Positions 26,863 through 36,780 of a stretch of DNA of 64,000 bases are shown in pieces; position 1 is the first letter of the stretch; each line of letters begins with the position of its first letter. Made by a program: the position numbers and the translations under genes. Location: contig NZ_UNOZ01000002.1 of the NCBI RefSeq assembly GCF_900536025.1, positions 496,001 to 560,000 on the forward strand, written 5' to 3'. Source of the DNA: Pseudomonas reidholzensis. GTDB taxonomy: Bacteria > Pseudomonadota > Gammaproteobacteria > Pseudomonadales > Pseudomonadaceae. Under the pieces are notes generated by a model. That model was not told the DNA's origin. It worked only from the letters and a program-made list of their open reading frames with translations, and searched no databases.

Positions 26863-27543
26863 ATGCCTCACATTCTCATCGTCGAAGACGAATCCGCCAT
26901 CGCCGACACCCTGATCTACGCTCTGCAAGCCGATGGCCACAGCACCGAATGGGTCTCGCTGGGCAGCGCCGCCGTCGAGCGCCAACGCCTGCAACCGGCC
27001 GACCTGGTGATCCTCGACATTGGCCTGCCCGATATCAGCGGCTTTGAAACCTGCCGCCAACTGCGCCGCTTCAGCGAGGTGCCGGTGATGTTCCTCAGTG
27101 CCCGCGACGCCGAGATCGATCGGGTCCTGGGCCTGGAGATCGGTGCCGACGATTATGTGGTCAAGCCGTTCAGCCCGCGTGAAGTGGCGGCGCGGGTGCG
27201 GGCGATCCTCAAGCGCATGGCCCCGCGCGCCGAACCGGTCAGCGCCGTGGCGGTGTTTCAGCTCGATACCCTGCGCATGCAGATCGTCTACCGCGGCGCC
27301 ACGTTGGCGCTGACCCGCCACGAGTTCCGCCTGCTGCAATGCCTGATCGAGCAGCCGCAGCGGGTGTTCAGCCGCGAGCAACTGCTCGATGCCCTCGGTG
27401 TCGCCGGCGACTCGGGCTACGAACGGACCATCGACAGCCACATCAAGAGCCTGCGCGCCAAGCTGCGCCTGGTCGCCGCCGACGCCGAGCCGATCCAGAC
27501 CCACCGCGGCCTGGGCTACAGCTACAGCCCGGAGCATGCCTGA
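26863..27543 (+). CDS. creB: Response regulator CreB
   Basis: This 226-residue OmpR-type regulator has its phosphoacceptor D52 in LVILDIGLPD, the conserved T/S and K in FLSARD and YVVKPFSPRE, then a winged-helix domain with LTRHEFRLLQCLIEQPQRVFSR and a RHRGLGYSY-like end. In Pseudomonas the CreBC (BlrAB) pair responds to cell-wall stress or beta-lactams and controls creD. TGATG couples it to creC. Confidence 0.9.
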   Translation: MPHILIVEDESAIADTLIYALQADGHSTEWVSLGSAAVERQRLQPADLVILDIGLPDISGFETCRQLRRFSEVPVMFLSARDAEIDRVLGLEIGADDYVVKPFSPREVAARVRAILKRMAPRAEPVSAVAVFQLDTLRMQIVYRGATLALTRHEFRLLQCLIEQPQRVFSREQLLDALGVAGDSGYERTIDSHIKSLRAKLRLVAADAEPIQTHRGLGYSYSPEHA

Positions 27544-28976
27544 TGCGCCTGGGGCTGCGGATCTTTCTGGTGTACTTCCTGTTCGTCGGGCTCTCGGGTT
27601 ATTTCCTGCTCAATACCGTGCGCGAACAGATCCGCCCGGTGGTGCGCCAGTCGTCCGAGGAAACCCTGGTCGACACCGCCAACCTGCTCGCCGAGATCCT
27701 GCGCGACGACGTCAAGGCCGGCACCCTCGGCCAAAGCCGCCTGCCGCAGTTGCTCGAAGCCTACGGTCAGCGCCAGCCGGGTGCAGCGATCTGGGGGCTG
27801 GCGAAGAACCAGGTCAGCCACCGTATCTATGTCACCGATGCCAAGGGGATCGTCCTGCTGGACTCTACCGGCCACGACCTGGGCCAGGACTATTCGCGCT
27901 GGAACGACGTCTACCTGACCCTGCAGGGCAAGTACGGCGCGCGCTCGTCGCGCAGCGATCCGGAGGATGAAAGCACCTCGGTGATGCACGTGGCGGCGCC
28001 GATCATGGATGCCGGCAAGATCATTGGCGTGGTCACCGTGGCCAAGCCCAACAGCTCGCTGCAGCCGTACATCGACCGTGCCGAGCGGCGCCTGCTCAAC
28101 CTCGGCCTGGGCCTGATCGTGCTTGGCCTGCTGGTCGGCGCGTTGCTGTCGTGGTGGCTGTCGCGCTCGCTGCGCAAGCTGACGCATTACGCCCAGGCGG
28201 TCAGCGAGGGTGAGCGCGCCGCACTGCCGCATTACAACAGCGGTGAACTCGGCCAGTTGGCGACGGCGGTCGAACGGATGCGCACCGAGTTGGCCGGCAA
28301 GGCCTATGTGGAGCGCTACGTGCACACCCTGACGCATGAGCTGAAGAGCCCGCTGGCGGCGATCCGCGGCGCCTCGGAGCTGCTTCAAGGTGATATGCCG
28401 GACGAGCAGCGGGTGCGTTTTGCCAGCAACATCGAACGTGAAAGCGGGCGCTTGCAGCAGATGATCGAGCGCTTGCTCAACCTGGCCCAGGTCGAGCAGA
28501 TGCAGGCCCTGGAGGATGAGCAGGCGGTGGCCCTGGCGGCGTTGGTCGACGAGTTGCTGCTGGCCCATGCCGCGCGTATCGAGAGTGCCGGCTTGCAGGT
28601 GCGCCAGCGGGTGCCGGTGGGGGTGCGGCTGCTGTGTGACCCGTTCCTGATGCGCCAGGCGTTGGCCAACCTGCTGGAGAACGCGTTGGACTTCACGCCG
28701 GCCGGCGGGGCGTTGCTGTTCGAGCTGGAGCAGGCGGGTGAGCGGGTGGCATTAAGCCTGTTCAACCAGGGTGAGGCGATCCCGCCGTATGCGATCGGGC
28801 GGGTCAGTGAGCGGTTCTATTCGCTGCCGCGACCGGCCAGTGGGCGCAAGAGCACGGGGCTGGGGCTGAACTTCGTCGAGGAGGTGATGCAGCTGCATGG
28901 CGGGGCGTTGGCGGTGGACAACGTCGAGGGCGGGGTGCGGGTCAGGTTGTGGCTGCCGGTGCGGCGTATCAGCTGA
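27543..28976 (+). CDS. creC: Sensor histidine kinase CreC
   Basis: This 477-residue sensor starts at ATG 27543, overlapping the creB stop by one base. It has a membrane segment at residues 5-25, a periplasmic domain to about 185, a second segment (LGLGLIVLGLLVGALLSWWL), a HAMP-like linker, the phosphorylated histidine H265 in TLTHELKSPLAAIRG, and an ATPase domain with NLLENALDFTP and STGLGLNFVEEV. The gene order creB-creC-creD is that known from Pseudomonas and E. coli. Confidence 0.92.
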   Translation: MRLGLRIFLVYFLFVGLSGYFLLNTVREQIRPVVRQSSEETLVDTANLLAEILRDDVKAGTLGQSRLPQLLEAYGQRQPGAAIWGLAKNQVSHRIYVTDAKGIVLLDSTGHDLGQDYSRWNDVYLTLQGKYGARSSRSDPEDESTSVMHVAAPIMDAGKIIGVVTVAKPNSSLQPYIDRAERRLLNLGLGLIVLGLLVGALLSWWLSRSLRKLTHYAQAVSEGERAALPHYNSGELGQLATAVERMRTELAGKAYVERYVHTLTHELKSPLAAIRGASELLQGDMPDEQRVRFASNIERESGRLQQMIERLLNLAQVEQMQALEDEQAVALAALVDELLLAHAARIESAGLQVRQRVPVGVRLLCDPFLMRQALANLLENALDFTPAGGALLFELEQAGERVALSLFNQGEAIPPYAIGRVSERFYSLPRPASGRKSTGLGLNFVEEVMQLHGGALAVDNVEGGVRVRLWLPVRRIS

Positions 28977-28982
28977 ATTGCC

Positions 28983-29029
28983 GGGGCCGCTTTGCGGCCC
29001 TTTCGCGACGCAAGGCCGCTCCCACAGGA
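28983..29029. repeat. Single REP-like element with outer hairpin
   Basis: GGGGCCGC pairs with GCGGCCC, then a degenerate REP (CGCGACGCAAGGCCGCTCCCACAGG) lies just after creC. It separates creC from creD. Confidence 0.7.
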
Positions 29030-29058
29030 TGTGGGCTGTTCTCTCGGACGATTCGGGC

Positions 29059-29074
29059 TTCACACAATCACCAC
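29059..29074 (+). promoter_or_regulatory. Possible degenerate cre tag before creD
   Basis: The cre tag recognised by CreB is TTCAC, six bases, TTCAC. Here TTCAC (29059-29063) is followed at the right spacing by ACCAC (29070-29074), with two mismatches in the second half. It lies 79 bases before creD, so position is sensible. Weak support. Confidence 0.35.
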
Positions 29075-29152
29075 AGACTCTCCACACAGCCTCCCTGAGG
29101 GCTCCACGCATGCGGCACAGACTGTGCCCATCGCCAACGGAGCCCAAGCCCC

Positions 29153-30481
29153 ATGAACAAGACCCTGAGTTTCAAGCTCGGCATGATTGCCCTGCTGATG
29201 TTGCTGCTGTTGATCCCGCTGCTGATGATCGGCGGCCTGATCGATGAGCGGCAAAGCCTGCGCGATACGGTCCTGGCCGACATCGCCCAGAGTTCGAGCT
29301 TCGACCAGGTCATCGCCGGCCCGCTGCTGGTGGTGCCCTACCGCAAGTACGAGCGCCGCTGGATCGACAAGGACGGCCACAGCGTGCAGGAGACCAGCAC
29401 GGTCAGCGGCCACCTGTACTTTCTCCCGGAAACCTTCGAGGCCACCATCGGCATCGACACCGAGCTGCGCGCCCGGGGCATCTACCAGGCGCGGCTGTTC
29501 CACGCCAAGAGCCAGGTCGCCGGGCGTTTCAAGCTGCCTGCGCGCTGGGGCGTCGAGAAGGACTATGAGGATTACCGTTTCGACAAGCCGTTCCTGGCGG
29601 TGGGTATCAGTGATATCCGCGGCATCGAAAGCAACCTCGAGCTGAGCCTCGATGACCAGCGTCTGGCCTTCGAGGCTGGCACCGGCCTGGACTGGATGCG
29701 CGGGGGCGTACATGTTCCGCTGCCGGCCCTGGACGGCCAGCAAGCGACTGAATTCAGCTACGGCTTCGACCTCGCCCTGCAGGGCACCGGTCAGCTGCAT
29801 GTGTTGCCGGTCGGGCGTACCAGCAGCGTCGACATGCAGGCTAACTGGCCCCACCCGAGCTTTGTCGGCAGCTACCTGCCGAGCCGCCGCGAGATCAATG
29901 CCGAGGGCTTCAAGGCGCACTGGCAGACGTCGTTCTTCGCCACCAACCTGGAAGATGCCTTGCGCCAGTGCGCGACGGTCGAGCAGTGCGCGGACTACAA
30001 GGACCGCACCTTTGGTGTGAGCTTCGTCGACCCGGTCGACCAGTACCTGAAGAGCGAGCGGGCGATCAAATACGCGTTGCTGTTCATCGCCCTGACCTTT
30101 GCCGGCTTCTTCCTGTTCGAAGTGCTGAAGAACCTCAGCGTGCATCCGGTGCAGTACGTGTTGGTCGGGGTGGCGCTGGCGTTCTTCTACCTGCTGTTGC
30201 TGTCGCTCTCGGAACACCTTGGGTTTGGCGTGGCGTACGGCTTGTCGGCGTCGGCGTGCGTGCTGCTGATCGGCTTCTACCTGAGCCATGTGCTGCGCAG
30301 CTTGTGGCGCGGGGTCGGCTTTGCGGCGGGGTTGGCGGTGCTCTACGCGATGCTCTATGGGCTGCTGAGCGCCGAGGACTATGCGCTGCTGATGGGCTCG
30401 TTGCTGTGCTTTGGCTTGCTGGGGGTGTTCATGGTGCTGACCCGCCGGCTGGACTGGTCGCGGGTGGGGAGAATGGCATGA
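29153..30481 (+). CDS. creD: Inner membrane protein CreD
   Basis: This 442-residue protein has a first membrane segment (residues 9-29) and a large periplasmic region with the family text SSSFDQVIAGPLLVVPYRKYER, GIYQARLFHAKSQVAGRF and WPHPSFVGSYLPSRREI. At least five C-terminal membrane segments run from about residue 300 to 430. CreD is a CreBC target involved in envelope maintenance; its mechanism is unclear. Length matches the family. Confidence 0.92.
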   Translation: MNKTLSFKLGMIALLMLLLLIPLLMIGGLIDERQSLRDTVLADIAQSSSFDQVIAGPLLVVPYRKYERRWIDKDGHSVQETSTVSGHLYFLPETFEATIGIDTELRARGIYQARLFHAKSQVAGRFKLPARWGVEKDYEDYRFDKPFLAVGISDIRGIESNLELSLDDQRLAFEAGTGLDWMRGGVHVPLPALDGQQATEFSYGFDLALQGTGQLHVLPVGRTSSVDMQANWPHPSFVGSYLPSRREINAEGFKAHWQTSFFATNLEDALRQCATVEQCADYKDRTFGVSFVDPVDQYLKSERAIKYALLFIALTFAGFFLFEVLKNLSVHPVQYVLVGVALAFFYLLLLSLSEHLGFGVAYGLSASACVLLIGFYLSHVLRSLWRGVGFAAGLAVLYAMLYGLLSAEDYALLMGSLLCFGLLGVFMVLTRRLDWSRVGRMA

Positions 30482-30555
30482 GGGAGGATCGTGAAGTGGG
30501 GCGCTGGTTGGCAATCAGGATTGGGCTGTTGTTTCCTGTGCTACCGAAGTGAAGC

Positions 30556-30677
30556 TGGGGCTGCTTTGCAGCCCTTCGCGGGTGAAGCCCGCTCCCACAG
30601 GCCCCGCGCCGGCCTGGAGTAAAGCGCAGTACCTGTGGGAGCGGGCTTCACCCGCGAAGGGCCGCAGAGCGGCCCCA
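30556..30677. repeat. Composite REP pair with outer hairpins
   Basis: GGGGCTGCTTTGCAGCCC, REP (GCGGGTGAAGCCCGC form), spacer, inverted REP, then GGCCGCAGAGCGGCCCC. It lies between creD and the convergent glutathione transferase gene and may act as a two-way terminator. Confidence 0.9.
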
Positions 30678-30683
30678 GGAGTT

Positions 30684-31307
30684 TCAGGCCACCGGCGCCG
30701 TGGCGACCATCGACGGCCGCTTGATCACCTCGGCATACCAGGCAGCCAACCCCGGCTGCTGGTCACGCCAGCCAAAGTCGGGCTGGCGCAGGTCGAGATA
30801 ACCCAACGCACAGGCCACGCCGATGGCCACGATATCGAACCCCGAGATCAGCTCAGCCAGGTGCTCCTGCTCGAGGTTGGCCAGGCTGCGGCGGATCTTC
30901 TCGCCCTGCGCCTCGACCCAACCGTCCCAGCGCTTGTCCGCAGGCCGCAGAAACGTCTCATAGCGCGTCGATACCGCGGCGTCCATGATCGCGTCTGCCT
31001 GCGAGGCGAGGGTCAGCCGGCGCCAGCGCGCCGAGCCTTGCCGCGGGATCAGCGGCAGGCCGACATGCTGGGTATCGAGGTACTCGCAGATCACCCGGCT
31101 GTCATGCAGCACATGGCCGTCTTCCAGGCGCAACGCGGGGATCTTGCCGATCGGGTTGCCGCGGTTGAGCTGGTCGTCGCCCGCCACCGGGCTGACATTG
31201 ACCGCCTGCAGCTGCACGCGGCCGAGCTGGCCGGTCTCGTGCAGCACGACCATCACCTTGCGCACGAACGGCGACAAGGGCGAGTGGAACAGGGTCATGG
31301 TGGCCAT
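30684..31307 (-). CDS. Glutathione S-transferase family protein
   Basis: This 207-residue protein has a thioredoxin-like N-terminal domain with LFHSPLSPFVRKVMVVLHE, the cis-proline segment NPIGKIPALRLEDG and the glutathione-contact HDSRVICEYLD, then an all-helical C-terminal domain. Substrate is unknown. It starts ten bases downstream of the msrA stop on the same strand, so both are probably co-transcribed as an oxidative-stress pair. Confidence 0.9.
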   Translation of the reverse strand: MATMTLFHSPLSPFVRKVMVVLHETGQLGRVQLQAVNVSPVAGDDQLNRGNPIGKIPALRLEDGHVLHDSRVICEYLDTQHVGLPLIPRQGSARWRRLTLASQADAIMDAAVSTRYETFLRPADKRWDGWVEAQGEKIRRSLANLEQEHLAELISGFDIVAIGVACALGYLDLRQPDFGWRDQQPGLAAWYAEVIKRPSMVATAPVA

Positions 31308-31316
31308 AAGTTGCCC

Positions 31317-31982
<666 letters not shown>

Positions 31983-32017
31983 GACTGTTCCTCTGTTTTC
32001 CAAGTCGAGAATGGGGG

Positions 32018-32118
32018 GGCTTCTTCGCGGGCAAGCCCGCTCCCACAGGTTCTGCGCAAAGCCCAAAATCTGGGCATTGCAGGAACCCTGTAGGAGCGGG
32101 TTTACCCGCGAAGGGGCC
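32018..32118. repeat. Inverted REP pair
   Basis: Facing REPs (GCGGGCAAGCCCGC and GCGGGTTTACCCGC forms) lie upstream of msrA and downstream of dipA. The spacer carries its own small hairpin, GCCCA with TGGGC. Confidence 0.9.
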
Positions 32119-32156
32119 GACGCTATGGCTAATAGTGCACGACTACAGCGCCGCTG

Positions 32157-34850
32157 TCAGTCCACCGGACCTCGCGGATAACGCCGCAGCCGTTCCACCA
32201 GCTCGCGCCCCGGGATCGGCCGGTCGAACAGGTAACCCTGGCCGACATCACAGCGGTGCCGACGCAGAAACGCCAGCTGCTCGGCGGTCTCGATGCCTTC
32301 CGCCACGACCTTGAGCTTGAGGTTGTGGGCCATGGCCACCACCGCCGAGGTGATCTCCATGTCGTCCTGGTTGTCGGGGATCTCGTTGATGAAGCTGCGG
32401 TCGATCTTGATGATGTCGATCGGAAACTTCTTCAGGTAGCTCAGCGACGAATAACCGGTGCCGAAGTCGTCCATGGCCAGGGTCAGGCCCAGTGCCTTGA
32501 GTTCGTCGAGCTGGCGGTGGGTGTCTTCGGTGGCCTCCAGCAGCAGGCCTTCGGTCAGCTCCAGCTCGAGCAGGTGCGGCGGCAAGGCCTCTTCGCGGAT
32601 GATGGTGCCGATCGAGCTGACCAGCTCGGGGTCGGAGAACTGCTTGGGCGAGAGGTTGATGGCCACGTGCAGGTTGCCCATGCCGGCCTCGCGCAGCTCC
32701 AGGCTCATGCGGCACGACTGGCGCACCACCCACTTGCCGATGGGGATGATCAGGCCGGTTTCTTCGGCGACGCTGATGAACTGGTCGGGGCGGATCATGC
32801 CGCGTTCCGGGTGGTTCCAGCGCAGCAGCGCCTCGAGGCCGAGCAGGCGGCCGCTGCGCAGGCACAGCTTGGGCTGGTAGAACACCTCGAGCTCGTTCTG
32901 GGTCAGGGCGCGGCGCAGGTTGTTCTCGACGAACAGCTTGTAGCTGGCCTCGGCGTTGAGCACCTCGGTGAACACCTGGACCTGGTGCTTGCCGTTGGCC
33001 TTGGCCTTGTGCAGTGCCAGGCCTGCGTTCTTCATCAGGGTCTGCGGGTCGCTGCCGTGCAGCGGCGCGCAGGCAAGGCCCACGGAGGCGGTGACGTTGA
33101 TCAGCTGATTGTCGACGAACATCGGCTTGTCGAGGGTGTGCAGCAACTGCTGGGCCAGGATCTGGCCGTCCTCCAGGCTGATGTTGTCGAGCAGCACGGC
33201 AAACTCGTTACTGGCAAAGCGGGCCAGGATGCCGCCGGCACTGAGGCTGTTGCGCAGGCGTCGGGCCAGGCTCACCAGCAGTTTGTCGCCGGTGTGGTGG
33301 CCGAGGCTGTCGTTGATCCGCTTGAAGTTGTCGATGTCCACCAGCAGCAGGCAGATCGCCGTCTGGCCGTCGCGGGCGAAGCGCTCGTCGAGGTTGCGGA
33401 TGAACGCCGGTCGGTTGCCCAGGTTGGTCAGGTTGTCGGTGTAGGCCAGGCGCTCGATGCGCTGCTGGGCCAGCTTGGTCTGGGTGATGTCTTCGTAGAT
33501 GCCGATGTAGTGGGTCAGCTCACGGTTGTCGCCATACACCTTGGAGATCGACAGCTGGCCCCAGTAGGGCTCGAGGTTCTTGCGCCGGCTCTTGAATTCG
33601 CCTTGCCAGCTGTTGCCCATGTCCAGGCTCGAGGGCGAGTCGAACAGCAGCTCGCTGAGGTTTTCCAGGGCAGGCAGCTCCGCCAGGCGGTGGCCCTGGA
33701 CTTCGTCGGTGCTGTACTGGGTGATCGCCGTGAAGCTCGGGTTGACGTACTCGACCACGCCGTCGCGGTTGACCAGCAGGAACGCGCTGGCGCTCTGCTC
33801 GACCGCGCGCTGGAACAGGTGCAGCGCGCTCGCCGCGGTGCGCCGGTTGTGGTTGGTGATGACCTGGGCGAACTGGTCGGCCAGCTCGCCGGCAAAGGCG
33901 ATTTCGTCGGACTGCCAGGCGCGCGTGGTACCCCGCTGCTCCAGGCACACCACGCCGACCACCTGGCCGTCGACGCGGACACTGGCGTCGAGCATGGCGT
34001 TGTTGGCGGTCGGATAGAGGGTCTGGGCCACTTCGCGGGTGCGCGGGTCGTTGCTGGCATTGTGCGCGTCGATGGCGCGGCTGGCGTGCAGGGCGTCGAG
34101 GTAGTCGGGGAAGCGGCTGGCGTCGATCGGCTCGGGCAGGCGGTGCTTTTGTTCGAGCCGATGCCAGGCGCTGATCGGCTCCAGGCGCTGGTCGTGCAGG
34201 TACCAGATGCTCGCGCAGTGGACCTTGTAGATCTCGCAGGCGCTCTGGGTGATCAGCTCGGCGGCTTCGAGCAGCGAGTTGTTGGCACTGTAGCGCTGGC
34301 GCGCGAGGCGCAGGATCAGGTCTTGCTGGGCGCGCACTCGCTCCAGGTGTTCGAGCTGCTCCTGCTGGGCCCGCTGGTTCAGCTGCAGGGCGATCTGCAG
34401 GCGGTTGTTACGGGTTTCGAGGTCGCTGGCGGCGACCTCGGGGCTGTCTTCGCCGGCGTCGTCGAGCACCGCCAGGTAGCCGCGCAGCAGTTGGCGGCCG
34501 TGTTGCTTGTAGGCTTCACCGGTTTCCAGCAGGCGCAGCGGTGCAGGGCTGGCGTGCAGGGTATAGCGCACCCGGTAATAGCCGCGGCGCGACAGTTGCA
34601 GCTGGATTTCGTCGTGCAGCCGGTAGCGCGCTTCGGGCTCCATCAGGCTGGCGAAGGGCGAACCGATCAGCGCACACAGCTCGGCGGCGGGCAGGCCGAA
34701 CTGGCGCTCGCAGGCGGGGTCGAGGTAGAGCATCGCCCAATTGGCTTCATTGAGCCGTTCGAAACGCAGCATGCCGAGCCGCGAAGGCACGGGGAGCTGC
34801 GTGACGACCTCGGCCGCCACACGGCTGGCGGCATCGGGTTGGCTTTTCAT
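32157..34850 (-). CDS. dipA: PAS-GAF-PAS-GGDEF-EAL phosphodiesterase, DipA-type
   Basis: This is an 897-residue cytoplasmic multidomain protein. An N-terminal PAS-like region (about 25-130) precedes a coiled coil, a GAF domain (about 190-335), a PAS domain (about 345-455), and a GGDEF domain whose active-site motif is degenerate (ASNEF near residue 545). The EAL domain has its catalytic set intact: EALLRW near 672, INLSPKQF, ELELTEG, MDDFGTGYS, IKIDRSF and VAEGIET. So it should degrade c-di-GMP and not make it. P. aeruginosa DipA (PA5017) has the same ASNEF motif and the same place beside aceF. The start at 34850 is chosen over 34940 because the extra residues are proline-rich and unlike the family. 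Confidence 0.88.
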   Translation of the reverse strand: MKSQPDAASRVAAEVVTQLPVPSRLGMLRFERLNEANWAMLYLDPACERQFGLPAAELCALIGSPFASLMEPEARYRLHDEIQLQLSRRGYYRVRYTLHASPAPLRLLETGEAYKQHGRQLLRGYLAVLDDAGEDSPEVAASDLETRNNRLQIALQLNQRAQQEQLEHLERVRAQQDLILRLARQRYSANNSLLEAAELITQSACEIYKVHCASIWYLHDQRLEPISAWHRLEQKHRLPEPIDASRFPDYLDALHASRAIDAHNASNDPRTREVAQTLYPTANNAMLDASVRVDGQVVGVVCLEQRGTTRAWQSDEIAFAGELADQFAQVITNHNRRTAASALHLFQRAVEQSASAFLLVNRDGVVEYVNPSFTAITQYSTDEVQGHRLAELPALENLSELLFDSPSSLDMGNSWQGEFKSRRKNLEPYWGQLSISKVYGDNRELTHYIGIYEDITQTKLAQQRIERLAYTDNLTNLGNRPAFIRNLDERFARDGQTAICLLLVDIDNFKRINDSLGHHTGDKLLVSLARRLRNSLSAGGILARFASNEFAVLLDNISLEDGQILAQQLLHTLDKPMFVDNQLINVTASVGLACAPLHGSDPQTLMKNAGLALHKAKANGKHQVQVFTEVLNAEASYKLFVENNLRRALTQNELEVFYQPKLCLRSGRLLGLEALLRWNHPERGMIRPDQFISVAEETGLIIPIGKWVVRQSCRMSLELREAGMGNLHVAINLSPKQFSDPELVSSIGTIIREEALPPHLLELELTEGLLLEATEDTHRQLDELKALGLTLAMDDFGTGYSSLSYLKKFPIDIIKIDRSFINEIPDNQDDMEITSAVVAMAHNLKLKVVAEGIETAEQLAFLRRHRCDVGQGYLFDRPIPGRELVERLRRYPRGPVD

Positions 34851-35030
34851 CGACGACTCGCTTGAAGAGGGTGGCGCGGGCCTGTACGGCGGCGCATCTG
34901 GCAAGGTTGCATGATGTCCTGGAGGCTGGCAAGCGGCCATAGGGTGCTATCAACAGGTTGTCGGCAGATTGTCGGGATTCTTGACCTCCAAGCCGCGTCA
35001 GCGCAGGTCGCGCAGGCGTAAACGGCAGGC

Positions 35031-35057
35031 AAAAAAAAGCCCCGCCAGGGGCGGGGT
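35031..35057 (-). terminator. Terminator of the aceE-aceF operon
   Basis: On the minus strand a CCCCGCC/GGCGGGG stem with a three-base loop is followed by eight T. It lies 64 bases after the aceF stop. A second hairpin (CTGCCCCTCC with GGAGGGGCAG, 35091-35112) lies immediately after the stop. Confidence 0.9.
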
Positions 35058-35120
35058 TGAGGTACGAGCGTGGCAGCTCGAAAAGGGTACTGCCCCTCCA
35101 GGGAGGGGCAGGCTGCAGCG

Positions 35121-36767
35121 TTACAGCAAGATGGTACGGATGTCGCCCAGCAGGTCGCTCAGGCGCTTGGTGAAGCGCGCGGCGGCGGCGCCGTTGATCA
35201 CACGGTGATCGTACGACAGCGACAGCGGCAGCATCAGCTTGGGCTGGAAGGCCTTGCCATCCCAGACCGGCTGGATGGTCGCCTTGGACACACCCAGGAT
35301 CGCCACTTCAGGCGCGTTGACGATCGGCGTGAAGCCGGTGCCGCCAATGTGACCGAGGCTGGAGATGGTGAAGCAGGCGCCTTGCATCTCGTCTGCCGAG
35401 AGCTTCTTGGTGCGGGCTTTTTCAGCCAGCGCCGCGGCTTCGGCTGCCAGTTGCAGCAGGCTCTTCTGGTCGACGTTCTTGATCACCGGGACCAGCAGAC
35501 CATCCGGGGTGTCGACGGCGAAACCGACGTTGACGTACTTCTTGCGGATGATCGCCTTGCCGCTTGGCGCCAGCGAACTGTTGAAGTCCGGCAGCTCCTT
35601 GAGCAGGTGGGCGCAGGCCTTGAGCAGCAGTGGCAGCACGGTCAGCTTGACGCCGGCCTTTTCTGCCACGGCCTTCTGGGCCACGCGGAAGGCTTCCAGC
35701 TCGGTGATGTCGGCCGAGTCGAACTGAGTCACGTGCGGCACGTTCAGCCAGCTGCGGTGCAGGTTGGCAGCGCCGACCTGCATCAGGCGGGTCATCGGTA
35801 CTTCTTCGATTTCACCGAACTTGCTGAAGTCGACCACCGGGATCGGCGGGATGCCAGCACCACCGGTCGCCGCGGCGGCTGCCGGTGCTTCCTTGGCCTT
35901 CTGCATCATCGCCTTGACGTACACCTGCACGTCTTCCTTGAGGATCCGGCCGTGCGGGCCGGAGGCCGACACAGCGCTCAGCTCGACACCGAATTCACGG
36001 GCCAGCTGACGCACTGCCGGGCCCGCGTGGACCTTGGCGTTGCTCGCGGCAGCCGGAGCGGCAGCGGCAGGCGCAGGTGCAGCCGGGGCAGCGGCAGGGG
36101 CGGCAGCAGCCGGTGCGGCTTCAGCCTTGGCTGGCGCAGGCGCGGCAGCTTGGGCCGGGGCAGCAGCCGGGGCGGCGCCAGCGATCTTCAGCTTGAGGAT
36201 CAGGTCGCCGGTACCGACTTCGTCGTCCAGCTTGACGATCACTTCTTCGACCACGCCAGCGGCGGGCGAAGGGATCTCCATGGAGGCCTTGTCGGACTCC
36301 AGGGTGATCAGCGACTGGTCGGCTTCGACGGTGTCGCCGGCCTTGACCAGCACTTCGATGATCTTGGCCTTGCCCGACGAGCCGATGTCCGGCACGTGGA
36401 TGTCCTGCACGGTGGCAGCAGCAGGGGCTGCGGCCGGAGCAGGAGCAGCCTCGGCGGCAGCGGCAGGCGCGGCAGCCGGTTTTTCTTCAGCGGCAGGCGC
36501 AGCGGCGGCGGCCGGAGCCTCGGACGCCGAAGCGCCCTCGACTTCCAGGACCAGCAGCTCGTCGCCTTCTTTCAGGCGATCGCCCAGCTTGACCTTCAGC
36601 TCTTTGACGATACCGGCCTTGGGGGCAGGGATCTCCATGGAGGCCTTGTCGGACTCCAGGGTCAGCAGGCTCTGGTCAGCCTCGATGCGGTCGCCGACCT
36701 TGACGAACAGCTCGATGATTTCACCTTCACCGCTGCCGATGTCAGGTACGCGAATGAGTTCGCTCAC
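35121..36767 (-). CDS. aceF: Pyruvate dehydrogenase E2 component (dihydrolipoamide acetyltransferase)
   Basis: This 548-residue protein starts with GTG at 36767, preceded by GAGGAG. Two lipoyl domains each have the LESDKASMEIP motif carrying the lipoylated lysine (near residues 42 and 160). They are separated by alanine/proline-rich linkers. A peripheral-subunit-binding domain (VRQLAREFGVELSAVSASGPHGRILKEDV) and the catalytic domain ending YDHRVINGAAAARF follow. The linkers are almost pure A/P/E. It is 13 bases downstream of aceE. It moves the acetyl group to CoA. Confidence 0.96.
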   Translation of the reverse strand: MSELIRVPDIGSGEGEIIELFVKVGDRIEADQSLLTLESDKASMEIPAPKAGIVKELKVKLGDRLKEGDELLVLEVEGASASEAPAAAAAPAAEEKPAAAPAAAAEAAPAPAAAPAAATVQDIHVPDIGSSGKAKIIEVLVKAGDTVEADQSLITLESDKASMEIPSPAAGVVEEVIVKLDDEVGTGDLILKLKIAGAAPAAAPAQAAAPAPAKAEAAPAAAAPAAAPAAPAPAAAAPAAASNAKVHAGPAVRQLAREFGVELSAVSASGPHGRILKEDVQVYVKAMMQKAKEAPAAAAATGGAGIPPIPVVDFSKFGEIEEVPMTRLMQVGAANLHRSWLNVPHVTQFDSADITELEAFRVAQKAVAEKAGVKLTVLPLLLKACAHLLKELPDFNSSLAPSGKAIIRKKYVNVGFAVDTPDGLLVPVIKNVDQKSLLQLAAEAAALAEKARTKKLSADEMQGACFTISSLGHIGGTGFTPIVNAPEVAILGVSKATIQPVWDGKAFQPKLMLPLSLSYDHRVINGAAAARFTKRLSDLLGDIRTILL

Positions 36768-36780
36768 TTAAAAATACTCC

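Noticed and set aside
32256..34865. An 869-codon plus-strand open frame opposite dipA
   Set aside because: It mirrors the dipA frame, has no ribosome site and no motif.
34851..34940. Upstream extension of dipA to ATG 34940
   Set aside because: The extra 30 residues are proline/serine-rich and atypical; the shorter start gives a length like the P. aeruginosa protein.
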